Assembly (NCBI RefSeq): GCF_023746535.1
Contig: NZ_CP098747.1
Span: 434,001-498,000, forward strand
DNA length: 64,000 nt
Origin: Sneathiella marina
GTDB taxonomy: Bacteria; Pseudomonadota; Alphaproteobacteria; Sneathiellales; Sneathiellaceae
Direction: 5' to 3'
Shown here piece after piece: positions 53,928 to 63,489 of this stretch (its first letter is position 1; every line of letters starts with the position of its first letter). Below the pieces are notes generated by a model. That model was not told the DNA's origin. It saw nothing but the letters and a program-made list of their open reading frames with translations, and did not search any database. The translations under genes and the position numbers were made by a program.

Positions 53928-55187
53928 TTAACTCTTCGTGTTCCTCTTATTTTGGGATGCCTGGACAGTACTGTAAAGCTGCTTACTGGAAGTTCCATTG
54001 CTCCCTAAGGGCAGGAAGCTCGCTTTATGTTCACCGGAGGGTCGTTGAATGATCCGCAATATGGCAAACAGAGCAAGGAAAACAGCGCATGCAGCAATAA
54101 AATAGAACAGTCCTGCCGGCCCCATAACCCCCATTATTTGAGAGGCAATGATCGGGCCGATGCTGGCGCCTGTGCCATAGGCTAATAAAAGGCCTGCGGA
54201 AACCTGTACGAGGCGTTCTTGGTCCGCCATATCATTCACCTGGGCAGACGATAAGGGGTAAACAGTGTAGCAAAAACCACCATATATCGCACCGATTGCA
54301 AACAAAATAATTACCGAACTTTGATCAGAGGCCCAGATAATGCCCGCGGCGGCTAGAGATGTAAGTAATGTCGATATGATGAGCGTGCCACGTCTGTCAA
54401 GGTGATCTGAAAGTCGGCCAATAGGAAACTGCAGCAACATTCCGCCCAGCAGAATACTCGCCATAAAGGTTGAAATCTGGGTAATGGTCAACCCTATGGA
54501 AGCCGCAAAAATTGGCCCCATACTGTTAAAAGAAGCATTTGTCATACCGGCAATAAGCGTGCCGAGCACTCCAACAGGCGAGATCTTGAAAAGGCTGGAA
54601 AATTTCATCCGTTCCGGAACGGAAGGTTTAGGCGCTGTTGCTCGTGTTAAAAGGATCGGAACTAAGGCAACGGAAAAAATGATCGATGCGATCGAAAACA
54701 GTTGAAAACTGTCTGGATTTGCCACGGTCAGGAGAAACTGCCCGACACCACCGCCAAGATAGTTGGTGATCATATATAGAGAAAGAACACGACCACGATT
54801 GGCATTGGTGGATCTTTCGTTTAGCCAGCTCTCGACAATCATAACCATGCCGGCCATGCAGAAACCAGCAATCGCCCGCAGAAAAAACCAGGCAATAGCA
54901 TCGATTATCAATACATGAGCCAAGACTGAAACAGACATGACGGAGGCAAAGGCTGCAAATGCGCGAATATGCCCGGCACTGGCAACGACGCGAACGGCAT
55001 AAATCGCTCCCAACAACATCCCGAGGAAAAAACCGGCCATAATGACACCGATAACTTCTGTCGAAAAACCCTCCAATTTACTCCGGAGGCCGAGCAATGT
55101 TGAAAACATGGCATTTGCCAGCATCAGCAATCCGTAACTGGAAAGGAGAGAGGCAACAGATTTGATTGTCGGCCACATCGGAATCAT
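53928..55187 (-). CDS. MFS transporter, YcaD-like
   Basis: A 419-residue, 12-span permease starting LLSSYGLLMLANAMFSTLLGLRSKLEGFSTEVIGVIMAGFFLGMLLGAIYAVRVV. The second half has IGRLSDHLDRRGTLI in the MFS loop position. It resembles the YcaD/UMF branch. It overlaps the Bcr-type gene by 4 nt, so the two exporters are made together. Substrate unknown. Confidence 0.82.
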   Translation of the reverse strand: MIPMWPTIKSVASLLSSYGLLMLANAMFSTLLGLRSKLEGFSTEVIGVIMAGFFLGMLLGAIYAVRVVASAGHIRAFAAFASVMSVSVLAHVLIIDAIAWFFLRAIAGFCMAGMVMIVESWLNERSTNANRGRVLSLYMITNYLGGGVGQFLLTVANPDSFQLFSIASIIFSVALVPILLTRATAPKPSVPERMKFSSLFKISPVGVLGTLIAGMTNASFNSMGPIFAASIGLTITQISTFMASILLGGMLLQFPIGRLSDHLDRRGTLIISTLLTSLAAAGIIWASDQSSVIILFAIGAIYGGFCYTVYPLSSAQVNDMADQERLVQVSAGLLLAYGTGASIGPIIASQIMGVMGPAGLFYFIAACAVFLALFAILRIIQRPSGEHKASFLPLGSNGTSSKQLYSTVQASQNKRNTKS

Positions 55188-56413
55188 CCTTCACTTCCGC
55201 TGGGTGCCGTCTTGATCGTCCAGATCATGGCCGCGAGCGATAACGCACCCAAAACGGCGAAGCTACCAATCAAGGGGGAGACCGTTCCGTCATAAAGCTG
55301 TGCAATCACTGTTCCAAGCGCCATGGAAACAAAGGTTGTCAATGAGCCAATTACGGCGGCGGCGACGCCGGCAATATGACCCAGAGGCTCCATAGCCATT
55401 GCGTTGAAGTTCCCGAACAAAATGCCGATGCAAAAGAAGGTGACCATGAAGAAGCTGACGAGGGTCCATAAGGGCGGATGGCCATTTTGTATATATGTAT
55501 AAAACCAGAATCCGAATGAAATGACTGTAAGGGCAATGAGTGCGTAATGTGTGAGTTTTCTCATGCCGAACCGCATCACCAGCCGGGCGTTGACAAAAGA
55601 TGCCAGGCCCAGGGCAATGGCCAAGACGCCGAAATACACTGCGAATAAATCTCCGACACCGTATTGATCCTGAAAGATCTGTTGTGACATGGTCAGGTAG
55701 CCTAAAAAGGCACTAAAAATAAACCCGCCAACCATGGTGAAGCCAAATGCTGCACGCGTTAAAAAAACTTCTTTGACGGCACTAACGATCCGGCGAGCCG
55801 ATAGTTTTGCCCGCTTTGCCGGAACAAGGGTTTCCTCCTGTCGAATGCCGAACCAGACCAAAACACCGAAACCCAGAATAAATAGGACCACGAAGATCAT
55901 GCGCCAGTCACCAACGAATAGAATAGCTTGTCCGAGAGCGGGAGCGAGAATAGGGACCAGGATGAAGACGGTCATCACAAGTGAGACAAATCGGGCCATT
56001 TCTCGCCCTTCATACTGATCACGGATAAGAGCAAGACTTACTATTCTGGGCCCGGCAACACCGAGACCCTGTAAAAACCGGCCGATCAGCATCGTGTCGT
56101 AATTAGTGGCGAAGATGGAGAGAAGGGTGCCTGCCAAAAAAAGACCAAAACCAAAATAAATCGCTGGCTTTCTCCCCGTACTATCGGAAACAGGTCCGTA
56201 AGCAAGTTGACCGATGGCCATGCCGAGGAAAAGGACAGCCACAACATATTGACGTTCATTCGCATCACCTGCATTAAGATCCCGCCCGATGTCATACAGA
56301 GCAGGCAGCATCACATCAATAGAAAGTGCCACCATGGAGATCATGAGTGCAAGTAAGGAAACCTGCTCGATAAATCCGAGTTTTGTCGGTTGCGTTGGCA
56401 TGCTATTGCTCAC
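55184..56413 (-). CDS. Bcr/CflA family multidrug efflux MFS transporter
   Basis: A 409-residue, 12-span drug:H+ antiporter. The motifs AIGQLAYGPVSDSTGRKPAIYFGFGLF (loop 2-3), RFLQGLGVAGPRIVSLALIRDQYEGREMARFVSLVMTVFILVPILAPALGQAI match the Bcr/CflA branch. It is followed by the YcaD-like gene with an ATGA overlap. A terminator for the gene further upstream lies just before its start. Confidence 0.87.
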   Translation of the reverse strand: MSNSMPTQPTKLGFIEQVSLLALMISMVALSIDVMLPALYDIGRDLNAGDANERQYVVAVLFLGMAIGQLAYGPVSDSTGRKPAIYFGFGLFLAGTLLSIFATNYDTMLIGRFLQGLGVAGPRIVSLALIRDQYEGREMARFVSLVMTVFILVPILAPALGQAILFVGDWRMIFVVLFILGFGVLVWFGIRQEETLVPAKRAKLSARRIVSAVKEVFLTRAAFGFTMVGGFIFSAFLGYLTMSQQIFQDQYGVGDLFAVYFGVLAIALGLASFVNARLVMRFGMRKLTHYALIALTVISFGFWFYTYIQNGHPPLWTLVSFFMVTFFCIGILFGNFNAMAMEPLGHIAGVAAAVIGSLTTFVSMALGTVIAQLYDGTVSPLIGSFAVLGALSLAAMIWTIKTAPSGSEG

Positions 56414-56420
56414 AGTACGG

Positions 56421-56467
56421 AAAAAATAAAAAGCGAAGCGAAGCCGCCAAATGTAACAGGCTTCGCT
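56421..56467 (-). terminator. rho-independent terminator (minus strand)
   Basis: On the minus strand AGCGAAGCC (56467-56459) pairs with GGCTTCGCT (56445-56437) around 13 nt, and the stretch TTTTTATTTTTT follows. It ends the uncharacterised gene at 56555-57100 and precedes the Bcr/CflA gene. Confidence 0.85.
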
Positions 56468-56554
56468 CGCTGTCGGACGAATTACAAGTAAACGTTGATA
56501 TCCGTAATAGAGTGCAGATTGTTTTTAAGCAATCAATTCGTCTGATTTCTTTGT

Positions 56555-57100
56555 TTAAAAAGAGACTGTGTTACCTAACGCAAACTGAATTCGGGAAAAT
56601 GTGTAATTATCCCAGTTTTTAGTTCCATATTGCCCCGCGAGGTTACCTTCTTCGTTAGTGTCGAAGTCGCTCATGTCCATTTTTATACCTAATGCCTTCA
56701 TGTAATCGTCATCAACAATGATGAATTGGGTTTTAAACGGCACAATATATTTACCAGGATGCAATAAATGCTGTTTCTTCGCTTCATCGTAATCTCTGCA
56801 CCAGATGTTGAGAAATACCTGGCATCTGCGGGTATACCATAACGTGCCCATGTCTTCGCCAATTTGGGACGAGCCGGAAAGAACATGACTGGCATGTTGC
56901 CAATTTTTAAAGCCCGCCCATTGGGACACAAGCTTGAGCCCGTCTTTATGTTTGTACGGGCCGGCCGCAACGCCATTCCGAGAAAACAGTTCGATTGTAC
57001 CGGGATTGTTCTGGTTAGCTGATTTAAGCATAATTTTGCTGCGAATTTTGAGCTCAGCAAGTGATTTATGCGGTTGATATTGGCAGGCGAAATTATCCAT
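56555..57100 (-). CDS. uncharacterised protein
   Basis: The 181-residue product is soluble, with no signal peptide. A stretch near residue 62 (LVSQWAGFKNWQHASHVLSG) recalls the helix that ends in GF-x-NW found in glyoxalase-related and DUF5623-like proteins, but the rest (YTRRCQVFLNIWCRDYDEAKKQ, KYIVPFKTQFIIVDDDYMKALG) is unfamiliar. It has its own strong terminator. Function unknown. Confidence 0.55.
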   Translation of the reverse strand: MDNFACQYQPHKSLAELKIRSKIMLKSANQNNPGTIELFSRNGVAAGPYKHKDGLKLVSQWAGFKNWQHASHVLSGSSQIGEDMGTLWYTRRCQVFLNIWCRDYDEAKKQHLLHPGKYIVPFKTQFIIVDDDYMKALGIKMDMSDFDTNEEGNLAGQYGTKNWDNYTFSRIQFALGNTVSF

Positions 57101-57356
57101 TTTTTTATTCCTTCAATTTATCCGGCATCCCGCGAGGCCAAACTTGAAAGTAAAAAATAGAGAGACGCAATTTATCTCGACAAGGTGATGTCATCTTTAG
57201 CGGGCAGGCTCCCTTGCGAACCTCGCCGGACTATACAAATCATGATTGTTAAGTCAAGTCGGTTGATTTCGTTTCGTTTGACACCGGGACTGGAGTAAGG
57301 TTTAGGCAACTGGCGAGCATGTTTGCCCGCCAAAATAAAAATAATAAGGTTATCGC

Positions 57357-58721
57357 ATGTCTCAACCTTCCGTAAAAAAACCGCTTAGCGGTCTCGACGC
57401 CAAGCTTGCCAAGAGTCCTTTTTTCTATGGTTGGGTGGTGGTCGCAATTGTCTTTGTGACCATGGGCATCGGCGTTAATGTGCGAACGGCATTCTCTTTA
57501 TTGTTTCCTGCAATTCTGGATGAATTTGGCTGGGATAGAGCGACCACGGCGGCCGCCTTTTCCATTGGATTTGCCGTCGCCGCGTTCTTATCCCCATTGA
57601 TTGGCAAGCTTTTGGAGTATATGGCTCCCAAATACCTTCTGTCCTTTTCAGCCATCTCTGTAAGTGCAGGGTTGGTTTTGTCCACCTATGCGACGGAGCC
57701 TTGGCATTTTTATCTCACCTTGGGCGTTCTTATGGTCGGCACCGGCATCGTTGTGACATATGTCGGGCAGTCCATGTTTTTACCCAACTGGTTTCAACGC
57801 AAGAGAGGATTGGCGATTGGTCTTGCGTTCTCGGGGGTTGGGATTGGATCCATTGTATTGATGCCCCTCATACAAGAGACAATAGATCTGGAAGGTTGGC
57901 GGCAAGCTTGCTGGCTGATGGCGATCTTGCTTCTCACTATTGTTTTGCCATTAAATTACTTTTTGCAAAGAAAAGAACCGGCGGATTTAGGATTGTATCC
58001 GGATGGAGATTCTTCACCCGAGGATGCAATTGCTCAAGGGCAGAAAATTGCCGCAGATCCGGTGGTTGATAAGGAATGGGTGAAAACTGATTGGACTCTC
58101 GTCAAAGCGATGAAAACAGTGACCTTTTGGTGGATATCGTTAGCTTGCTCTTCTGCGCTGTATGTTTGGTATGCGGTACAGGTTCATCAAACGAAGTATC
58201 TTATTGAAATAGGGTATTCGGATATTGAAGCGGCCTTTGCCCTGGGTTTGGTGGGCTTTGCTGGAGTATTGAGTCAAATTTATCTTGGTCATCTTTCGGA
58301 CCGGCTTGGCCGGGAATGGGTCTGGTCCATCTCATTGCTCGGCTTCATGATTTGTTGTTTCTTATTGTTGGCAATGGAAGCAACGCCAAGCCTGACCATG
58401 ATGTATGCGATGGTTATTCTGCAAGGCATCGGTTATGGTGCCGCCACAGTTTATGGTTCCATGCCGGCCGATGTATTCCAAGGCAAGGGCTATGGCGTGA
58501 TATTTGGCACCATAAGCACGATGGCCTTGATTGGTGGTGCCGTCGGACCTTGGTTAACAGGTTTACTTTATGACAATGGCGGAAATTATCATTTAGCCTT
58601 TCATGTTATTATCGGTATGTCGGCACTCTCAATATTTTCTGTTTGGATGGCGGCCCCTCGAAAACGGCGTCTTGTTGCAGGCCAGGCCGAGAAGAGAGCG
58701 GCGAAATTACAATCGGTCTAA
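57357..58721 (+). CDS. MFS transporter, OFA/monocarboxylate-like
   Basis: A 454-residue, 12-span protein: FYGWVVVAIVFVTMGIGVNVRTAFSLLFPAILDEFGWDRATTAAAFSIGF, then LGHLSDRLGREWVWSISLLGF in the central loop and FQGKGYGVIFGTISTMALIGGAVGPWLTGLLYD. These are features of the oxalate:formate antiporter and monocarboxylate branch. It shows the same design as the transporter at 2.4 kb. Substrate is likely an organic acid. It ends in a 4-nt convergent overlap with the PAS gene. Confidence 0.85.
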   Translation: MSQPSVKKPLSGLDAKLAKSPFFYGWVVVAIVFVTMGIGVNVRTAFSLLFPAILDEFGWDRATTAAAFSIGFAVAAFLSPLIGKLLEYMAPKYLLSFSAISVSAGLVLSTYATEPWHFYLTLGVLMVGTGIVVTYVGQSMFLPNWFQRKRGLAIGLAFSGVGIGSIVLMPLIQETIDLEGWRQACWLMAILLLTIVLPLNYFLQRKEPADLGLYPDGDSSPEDAIAQGQKIAADPVVDKEWVKTDWTLVKAMKTVTFWWISLACSSALYVWYAVQVHQTKYLIEIGYSDIEAAFALGLVGFAGVLSQIYLGHLSDRLGREWVWSISLLGFMICCFLLLAMEATPSLTMMYAMVILQGIGYGAATVYGSMPADVFQGKGYGVIFGTISTMALIGGAVGPWLTGLLYDNGGNYHLAFHVIIGMSALSIFSVWMAAPRKRRLVAGQAEKRAAKLQSV

Positions 58722-59296
58722 CGTGAAATCCGTGTTAAATAGACATTGATTTGATCGGCGTTTGTATGTGCATGCGCCACTAGATACCGGGCACCCTCAG
58801 GCTTGAAGTCGATTTCAAATCGATCTGCATTTTGCCCTTTATTCGCAATTTTTTGCCAGTTTTCCCGTCCGATCAGATCATATGCGGTTTCAATGTTGTA
58901 CGAGCTGAAAAACCTACTCGTTACAGCCCCGACTTCGACAAATTTTCCATCTCTCGTTGCGCGAAATACCGGACTTGGGTTCCGATCAGGAAAATCTGCA
59001 ATAGATTCCAGCCGTCGATTTTTATAGCGGGTCCCCACAGAAGAATACAGAGCCACACCAAATGGAAAACAGAATGTTATCAGGATTGTAGATATTGTGA
59101 GAAACGGTCTGATTTCCAGTTCGTGAAGAAGTAATAGAAATGGGTTTTTCCCGGATCTCATCCAAGGAACCAGCAAATGGCCGTAGCAGTTAATTGCTGT
59201 GCCAACAATGAGCGCGAGCCAGTAAAGAGAGGGATCTTTCAGCCTGTCTTTGATAAATCGGCCGATCAATTGATAATTCATTATCAAGTCCAGCAT
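58718..59296 (-). CDS. membrane protein with a C-terminal PAS-like domain
   Basis: A 192-residue protein with two hydrophobic spans (LYWLALIVGTAINCYGHLLVPW and PFLTISTILITFCFPFGVALYSSVG) and a cytoplasmic PAS-like part beginning FPDRNPSPVFRATRDGKFVEVG. It has no kinase, cyclase or other output domain, so it would need a partner. A sensing role is an inference. The start at 59296 could also be the ATG at 59278. Confidence 0.6.
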   Translation of the reverse strand: MLDLIMNYQLIGRFIKDRLKDPSLYWLALIVGTAINCYGHLLVPWMRSGKNPFLLLLHELEIRPFLTISTILITFCFPFGVALYSSVGTRYKNRRLESIADFPDRNPSPVFRATRDGKFVEVGAVTSRFFSSYNIETAYDLIGRENWQKIANKGQNADRFEIDFKPEGARYLVAHAHTNADQINVYLTRISR

Positions 59297-59409
59297 TTAC
59301 ACTTCGTTAGCGCGCCCGCTATTTGAAAGTAGCCTAACCGCTTTCATATTGTTTCAGCAAGAGGACAGTCCTATGCTGTGCTGATTAGTTTGGATTAAGG
59401 GTGGAAAAC

Positions 59410-60168
59410 ATGGGGAAGATAACAAAATATGCGGTGGTAACCGGCGCTGGAACGGGAATTGGTCGCGCAGTTTCGCTGGCACTGTTAGAAAACGAATATG
59501 CTGTTGCATTGACAGGGCGTCGTGAACAGCCTTTGGAAGAGACTAAATCAATGGCGGGCGGCAACAGCGCGAATGCCATGGTTATTCCCTGCGATGTCGC
59601 AGACCCGAATTCTGTGCAAGCATTATTTGCCAGGATAAAGAGTGAATTCGGTCGGCTGGATTTGCTCTTCAATAACGCAGGTATGGGGACACGCCCGGTT
59701 CCCCCCGACGAGCTGGAGATAGAAGCTTGGCAAAATGCCGTGAATACGAACCTGAACGGGTCTTATTATTGCGCTCGAGAAGCCTTTGGGATTATGCGAC
59801 ATCAAAAGCCTATGGGGGGCCGTATTATCAATAATGGCTCTATTTCCGCGCATGTGCCGCGGCCCTTTACCGCCCCATATACGTCGACTAAACATGCAAT
59901 TACGGGATTGACCAGGAGTTTGTCTTTGGACGGACGCCCCTATGATATTGCCTGCGGTCAAATTGACATCGGCAATGCGGAAACTGAAATGACCCAGACA
60001 ATCAAGAAGGGCGTACCGCAAGCAAATCTTACTCTGGCGCCAGAGCCTGTGATGGACGTGGAAAATGTGGCGTCAGCTATTCTTTACATGGATAGTTTGA
60101 GCTTGGAGGCAAATGTCCAGTTCATGACGATAATGGCGACAAAAATGCCGTATATAGGGAGAGGGTAG
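59410..60168 (+). CDS. short-chain dehydrogenase/reductase
   Basis: A 252-residue [22 protein letters not shown] (cofactor loop, residues 8-26), [22 protein letters not shown], and the active-site Tyr and Lys in [14 protein letters not shown]. The ATG at 59410 is preceded by GGTGG; the GTG at 59401 overlaps that site. Oxidises or reduces an alcohol/ketone with NAD(P); substrate unknown. Pirin and a flavin reductase follow on the same strand with gaps of about 100 nt. Confidence 0.88.
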   Translation: MGKITKYAVVTGAGTGIGRAVSLALLENEYAVALTGRREQPLEETKSMAGGNSANAMVIPCDVADPNSVQALFARIKSEFGRLDLLFNNAGMGTRPVPPDELEIEAWQNAVNTNLNGSYYCAREAFGIMRHQKPMGGRIINNGSISAHVPRPFTAPYTSTKHAITGLTRSLSLDGRPYDIACGQIDIGNAETEMTQTIKKGVPQANLTLAPEPVMDVENVASAILYMDSLSLEANVQFMTIMATKMPYIGRG

Positions 60169-60275
60169 GAAGCCATAAACATATGGTTTTCCGGACTTTA
60201 AAATCACGGGTATGCGCCTATATAGTGAGAGGTAACCGACTGATCATTCCAAAATATTAGAAGGACAAGTTCCGA

Positions 60276-61115
60276 ATGACAAGTGCCCGTACTGTTTCAC
60301 GCCTCGTTAAATCACAGATCGCCTCGGATGGCGCAGGGGTAAAGCTTAGGCGCTCCATCGGCTCAGGTGAAATATCGGAGCTTGATCCGTTTTTACTGCT
60401 GGATAATTTCGGTACGGAAAATCCTGACGATTATATTGCAGGATTTCCGGAGCACCCGCACCGTGGGTTCGAGACAGTTACCTATATGATCGCGGGGCAA
60501 ATGCGACATAAGGATTCAACAGGTGCCGAAGGCGTACTTGGGCCGGGGAGTATCCAATGGATGACAGCAGGGCGGGGCATTTTGCATTCGGAAATGCCGG
60601 AACAACGAGAAGGAGAGATGAGTGGGTTTCAGCTTTGGGTCAATTTGCCCGCCAAAGACAAACTCTGTGCACCGCGTTATCAGAATATTGAGCCAGAAGA
60701 TGTGCCCTTTGCACAGATAGAGAAGGGTCAAATCCGAGTTTTGGCGGGGGAAGTAGAAGGAATAGACGGACCGGTTTGCGGCCCTGTCTCGGATGTTGCC
60801 ATTGATCCTGTTTATATCGACATCAACCTGCAATCCGGCGGATCCTACAGACATTCTGTTGAACCCGGACATACCGCTTTTGTCTATGTATTTGATGGAT
60901 CGGTCGAGGTGGCTGGAAAAACTGTTGAGAAACATCATCTCGCCATATTATCGGATGGCGACAGCGTTCAGCTATCGTCGAGGGGGGGAGGACGGATGAT
61001 TTTGGTTGCCGGGCGGCCTATAGGCGAGCCTGTTGCCCGCTATGGCCCGTTTGTCATGAATACATTCGAAGAAATACAACAAGCTGTTGAAGATTTTCGA
61101 TCCGGAAATTTTTAA
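60276..61115 (+). CDS. pirin family protein
   Basis: A 279-residue bicupin. The N-terminal cupin has the pirin signature: ELDPFLLLDNFG, FPEHPHRGFETVTYMIAGQMRHKDSTG (two His ligands and Glu), then GSIQWMTAGRGILHSEMPE with a third His. Bacterial pirins bind iron; some have quercetinase activity and others control pyruvate dehydrogenase. AAGGA lies 15 nt before the ATG. Its task here is unknown. Confidence 0.9.
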   Translation: MTSARTVSRLVKSQIASDGAGVKLRRSIGSGEISELDPFLLLDNFGTENPDDYIAGFPEHPHRGFETVTYMIAGQMRHKDSTGAEGVLGPGSIQWMTAGRGILHSEMPEQREGEMSGFQLWVNLPAKDKLCAPRYQNIEPEDVPFAQIEKGQIRVLAGEVEGIDGPVCGPVSDVAIDPVYIDINLQSGGSYRHSVEPGHTAFVYVFDGSVEVAGKTVEKHHLAILSDGDSVQLSSRGGGRMILVAGRPIGEPVARYGPFVMNTFEEIQQAVEDFRSGNF

Positions 61116-61225
61116 CCAATGTTTGGAAATTGACCGCTCGCCGCATTATCTTGATTTAACCCCTAAAAGCCAGTAATTTTCAAATAGAAATTGTCACTGC
61201 AAGAATGACGAAATAAGGAATAACC

Positions 61226-62455
61226 ATGACTATTGATATCTCTTCGCCTCTCACCCTGCCTTGCGGGGTTTCTGTGAAAAATCGAATTGCCAAGGCGCCA
61301 ATGACGGAAGGATTGGCGGATGAGATGAACCGGGCCACGGCTCGGCATGAAACTTTGTACCGAAAATGGGCTGAAGGCGGTGCGGGTATATTGGTGACGG
61401 GAAATGTCCAGGTCGATCGACGGTTTCTGGAGCGCCCGGGCAACGTTGTCATTGATCAAAATGGGGGACTGGAGGAATTGCAGGCCTTCGCTGCAGCCGG
61501 TACAGTTAATAATACCTTGCTGTTAATGCAAATCGGGCATGCTGGACGGCAAACACCACGCCGGGTTAATCCGCAACCTGTGGCGCCATCGGAAATTCCG
61601 CTTGCTTTGCCCGATAGCGCATTTGGTCGTCCCCGGGCGCTTTCCTCAGAGGAAGTAGAAGATGTCGTTGAGCGTTTTGCTCATGTGGCCACAATTGCAA
61701 AAGAAACCGGGTTTTCAGGCGTTCAAATCCACGCTGCACATGGATACTTGATCTCAGAGTTTCTTTCACCTCTCGCCAATCAACGGCAGGACAAATGGGG
61801 CGGATCCCTTGAAAACCGGGCTAGATTGCTGCGTGAGGTTGTTCGCACCACCCGCCGCGCGGTTGGCCCGGAATTTCCAATTTCGGTCAAGCTGAACTCA
61901 TCGGATTTCCAAAATGGCGGTTTCAGTCATGAAGACTGTCTTCAGGTTGTTAAATGGCTTGAACAGGATTCGATTGATTTGCTGGAAATCTCGGGTGGAA
62001 ACTACGAAAATCCGGCAATGATGATTGGCGGGCGCGGTGCCGATGAAATCAAGGGAACGACCATAGCGCGTGAAGCTTACTTTTTGGATTATGCTGCAAA
62101 TATCAGAAAGGCTACAGCAGTTCCGCTTATGGTAACCGGCGGGTTTCGTACCCGTTCCGCCATGGATGCGGCTTTGCTAGAAGGGAATGTGGATTTTATC
62201 GGGATTGGCCGTCCCATGTGCGTTGATACGGATGCCCCCAATCAGTTGCTGGTCAGCAAAGATGCTGAAGCGATTGCCTATGAACAATCCATAAAACCCT
62301 CAAAAGGAGCGTTGGGCTGGTTTTGCCTCAACATTATCCGTCATGCGGACGGGCTGGATGCCGATACGGATATGACCGGTGGAGATGCGATAAATGCTTA
62401 TCTCGTTAATGAAGAAAATACCGCGGCTGCGCTGGTTGACCGCCGGCTTGATTAG
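61226..62455 (+). CDS. Old Yellow Enzyme-type NADH:flavin oxidoreductase
   Basis: A 409-residue FMN barrel enzyme with KNRIAKAPMTEGL, LMQIGHAGRQ, GVQIHAAHGYLISEFLSPLANQRQDKWGGSLENRARLL and GGFRTRSAMDAALLEGNVDFIGIGRPM. Only the flavin-barrel domain is present; the iron-sulfur and second flavin domains of 2,4-dienoyl-CoA reductase FadH are missing. It reduces activated double bonds of enones or nitro compounds. AAGGAATAACC precedes the ATG. Confidence 0.88.
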   Translation: MTIDISSPLTLPCGVSVKNRIAKAPMTEGLADEMNRATARHETLYRKWAEGGAGILVTGNVQVDRRFLERPGNVVIDQNGGLEELQAFAAAGTVNNTLLLMQIGHAGRQTPRRVNPQPVAPSEIPLALPDSAFGRPRALSSEEVEDVVERFAHVATIAKETGFSGVQIHAAHGYLISEFLSPLANQRQDKWGGSLENRARLLREVVRTTRRAVGPEFPISVKLNSSDFQNGGFSHEDCLQVVKWLEQDSIDLLEISGGNYENPAMMIGGRGADEIKGTTIAREAYFLDYAANIRKATAVPLMVTGGFRTRSAMDAALLEGNVDFIGIGRPMCVDTDAPNQLLVSKDAEAIAYEQSIKPSKGALGWFCLNIIRHADGLDADTDMTGGDAINAYLVNEENTAAALVDRRLD

Positions 62456-62461
62456 GGATCA

Positions 62462-63391
62462 TCATCGGCAGCGGATCAACTCCATACATTCCATCACGAC
62501 AGTGGCTGCGAGCTGGGCGGTTACCCCGTTTCGATCATAAAGCGGGCTCACTGTATTTATATCACAGGCGACAATATTTAGTCCGGCAAGCTCTTTTAAA
62601 AGCTGCAGGCCCTCAAAGGTTGTCGGGCCGCCTGGCGTCGGGGTGGCGACACCTGGGGCGACGGAGGGGTCAAAAAAATCCATATCAAAACACAGGTAAA
62701 TTGGCTTCCCTTCTGTGGTTGACCTAATCAACTGGCTGACTTCGGGCACGGATAATTCTGATATGTCTGACCAGGGCAAAACACGATACCCGAGATTTTC
62801 TGTGTATTTAATGCTTGCTGTGGCATTTACAGGAGCGCGGACCCCTATATGGACAGAGGCACTAACATTGATCAGGCCTTCGTTGGCTGCATGGGTGAAG
62901 GGCGTTGCATTGTCGAAATGGTCGTTGGTTTTCAAAGGATATGTATCCGTATGCGCGTCGAAATGAATAACAGCTAAATCGGGGTAAAATTTTGACGTTG
63001 CCCGTATTTGGGGAAGGGCAACAGCCCCATCTCCTCCAAGCGTAACTGGTGTGCAATTTCCCTCAAAAATGGCTGACAAAGCTGCTTCGGTAGCGCTGTA
63101 GAAGCTATTTATATCGGCAATCCCGCCACCGCTAAAATTAACGTCTCCTGCGTCTATGGCGCTGAGCGCAGTAAGGGGATCATTGTGGGCATCTTCGATC
63201 AACTCAAGCGTAAGAACAGATTCCTGGCGAATAGCGTTCGGACCGAGGCGGGCGCCAACACGTGTCGGATGCGTACCGCAATCAAAAGGCAGCCCAAGAA
63301 CAGCAATATCAGCAGAGGAAAAATCTTGACTATAGGGAAGTCTCGCGAAAGTTAGGGGCGGGACAAATAGACCTTCGCGTTCCGTCCGCAT
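62462..63391 (-). CDS. arginase/agmatinase family ureohydrolase with an altered metal site
   Basis: A 309-residue ureohydrolase. VLGLPFDCGTHPTRVGARLGPNAIRQES is the entry signature, VIHFDAHTDTYP and CFDMDFFDPSVAPGVATPTPGG carry the Asp and His metal ligands. The usual GGDHS motif reads GGDGAV, so the first Mn-ligand His is a Gly. The ATG at 63391 has GGAG 7 nt upstream; an upstream TTG at 63421 is unlikely. Substrate is a guanidine compound or a formimino-like relative by family; activity may depend on how the missing ligand is replaced. Confidence 0.82.
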   Translation of the reverse strand: MRTEREGLFVPPLTFARLPYSQDFSSADIAVLGLPFDCGTHPTRVGARLGPNAIRQESVLTLELIEDAHNDPLTALSAIDAGDVNFSGGGIADINSFYSATEAALSAIFEGNCTPVTLGGDGAVALPQIRATSKFYPDLAVIHFDAHTDTYPLKTNDHFDNATPFTHAANEGLINVSASVHIGVRAPVNATASIKYTENLGYRVLPWSDISELSVPEVSQLIRSTTEGKPIYLCFDMDFFDPSVAPGVATPTPGGPTTFEGLQLLKELAGLNIVACDINTVSPLYDRNGVTAQLAATVVMECMELIRCR

Positions 63392-63489
63392 TAAACACTC
63401 CGTTACGTTCTGACGGTACAATCATTTGAACCGAATTTCGTAACTATGGAGGGATTTTACCCATTGGGCAAGTTTCAGATAGAGGGTCG

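Noticed and set aside
56433-56470. The GCGAAGCGAAGCC-type repeat as a dispersed REP element.
   Set aside because: It occurs once here and is followed on the minus strand by a T-run, which fits a terminator better.
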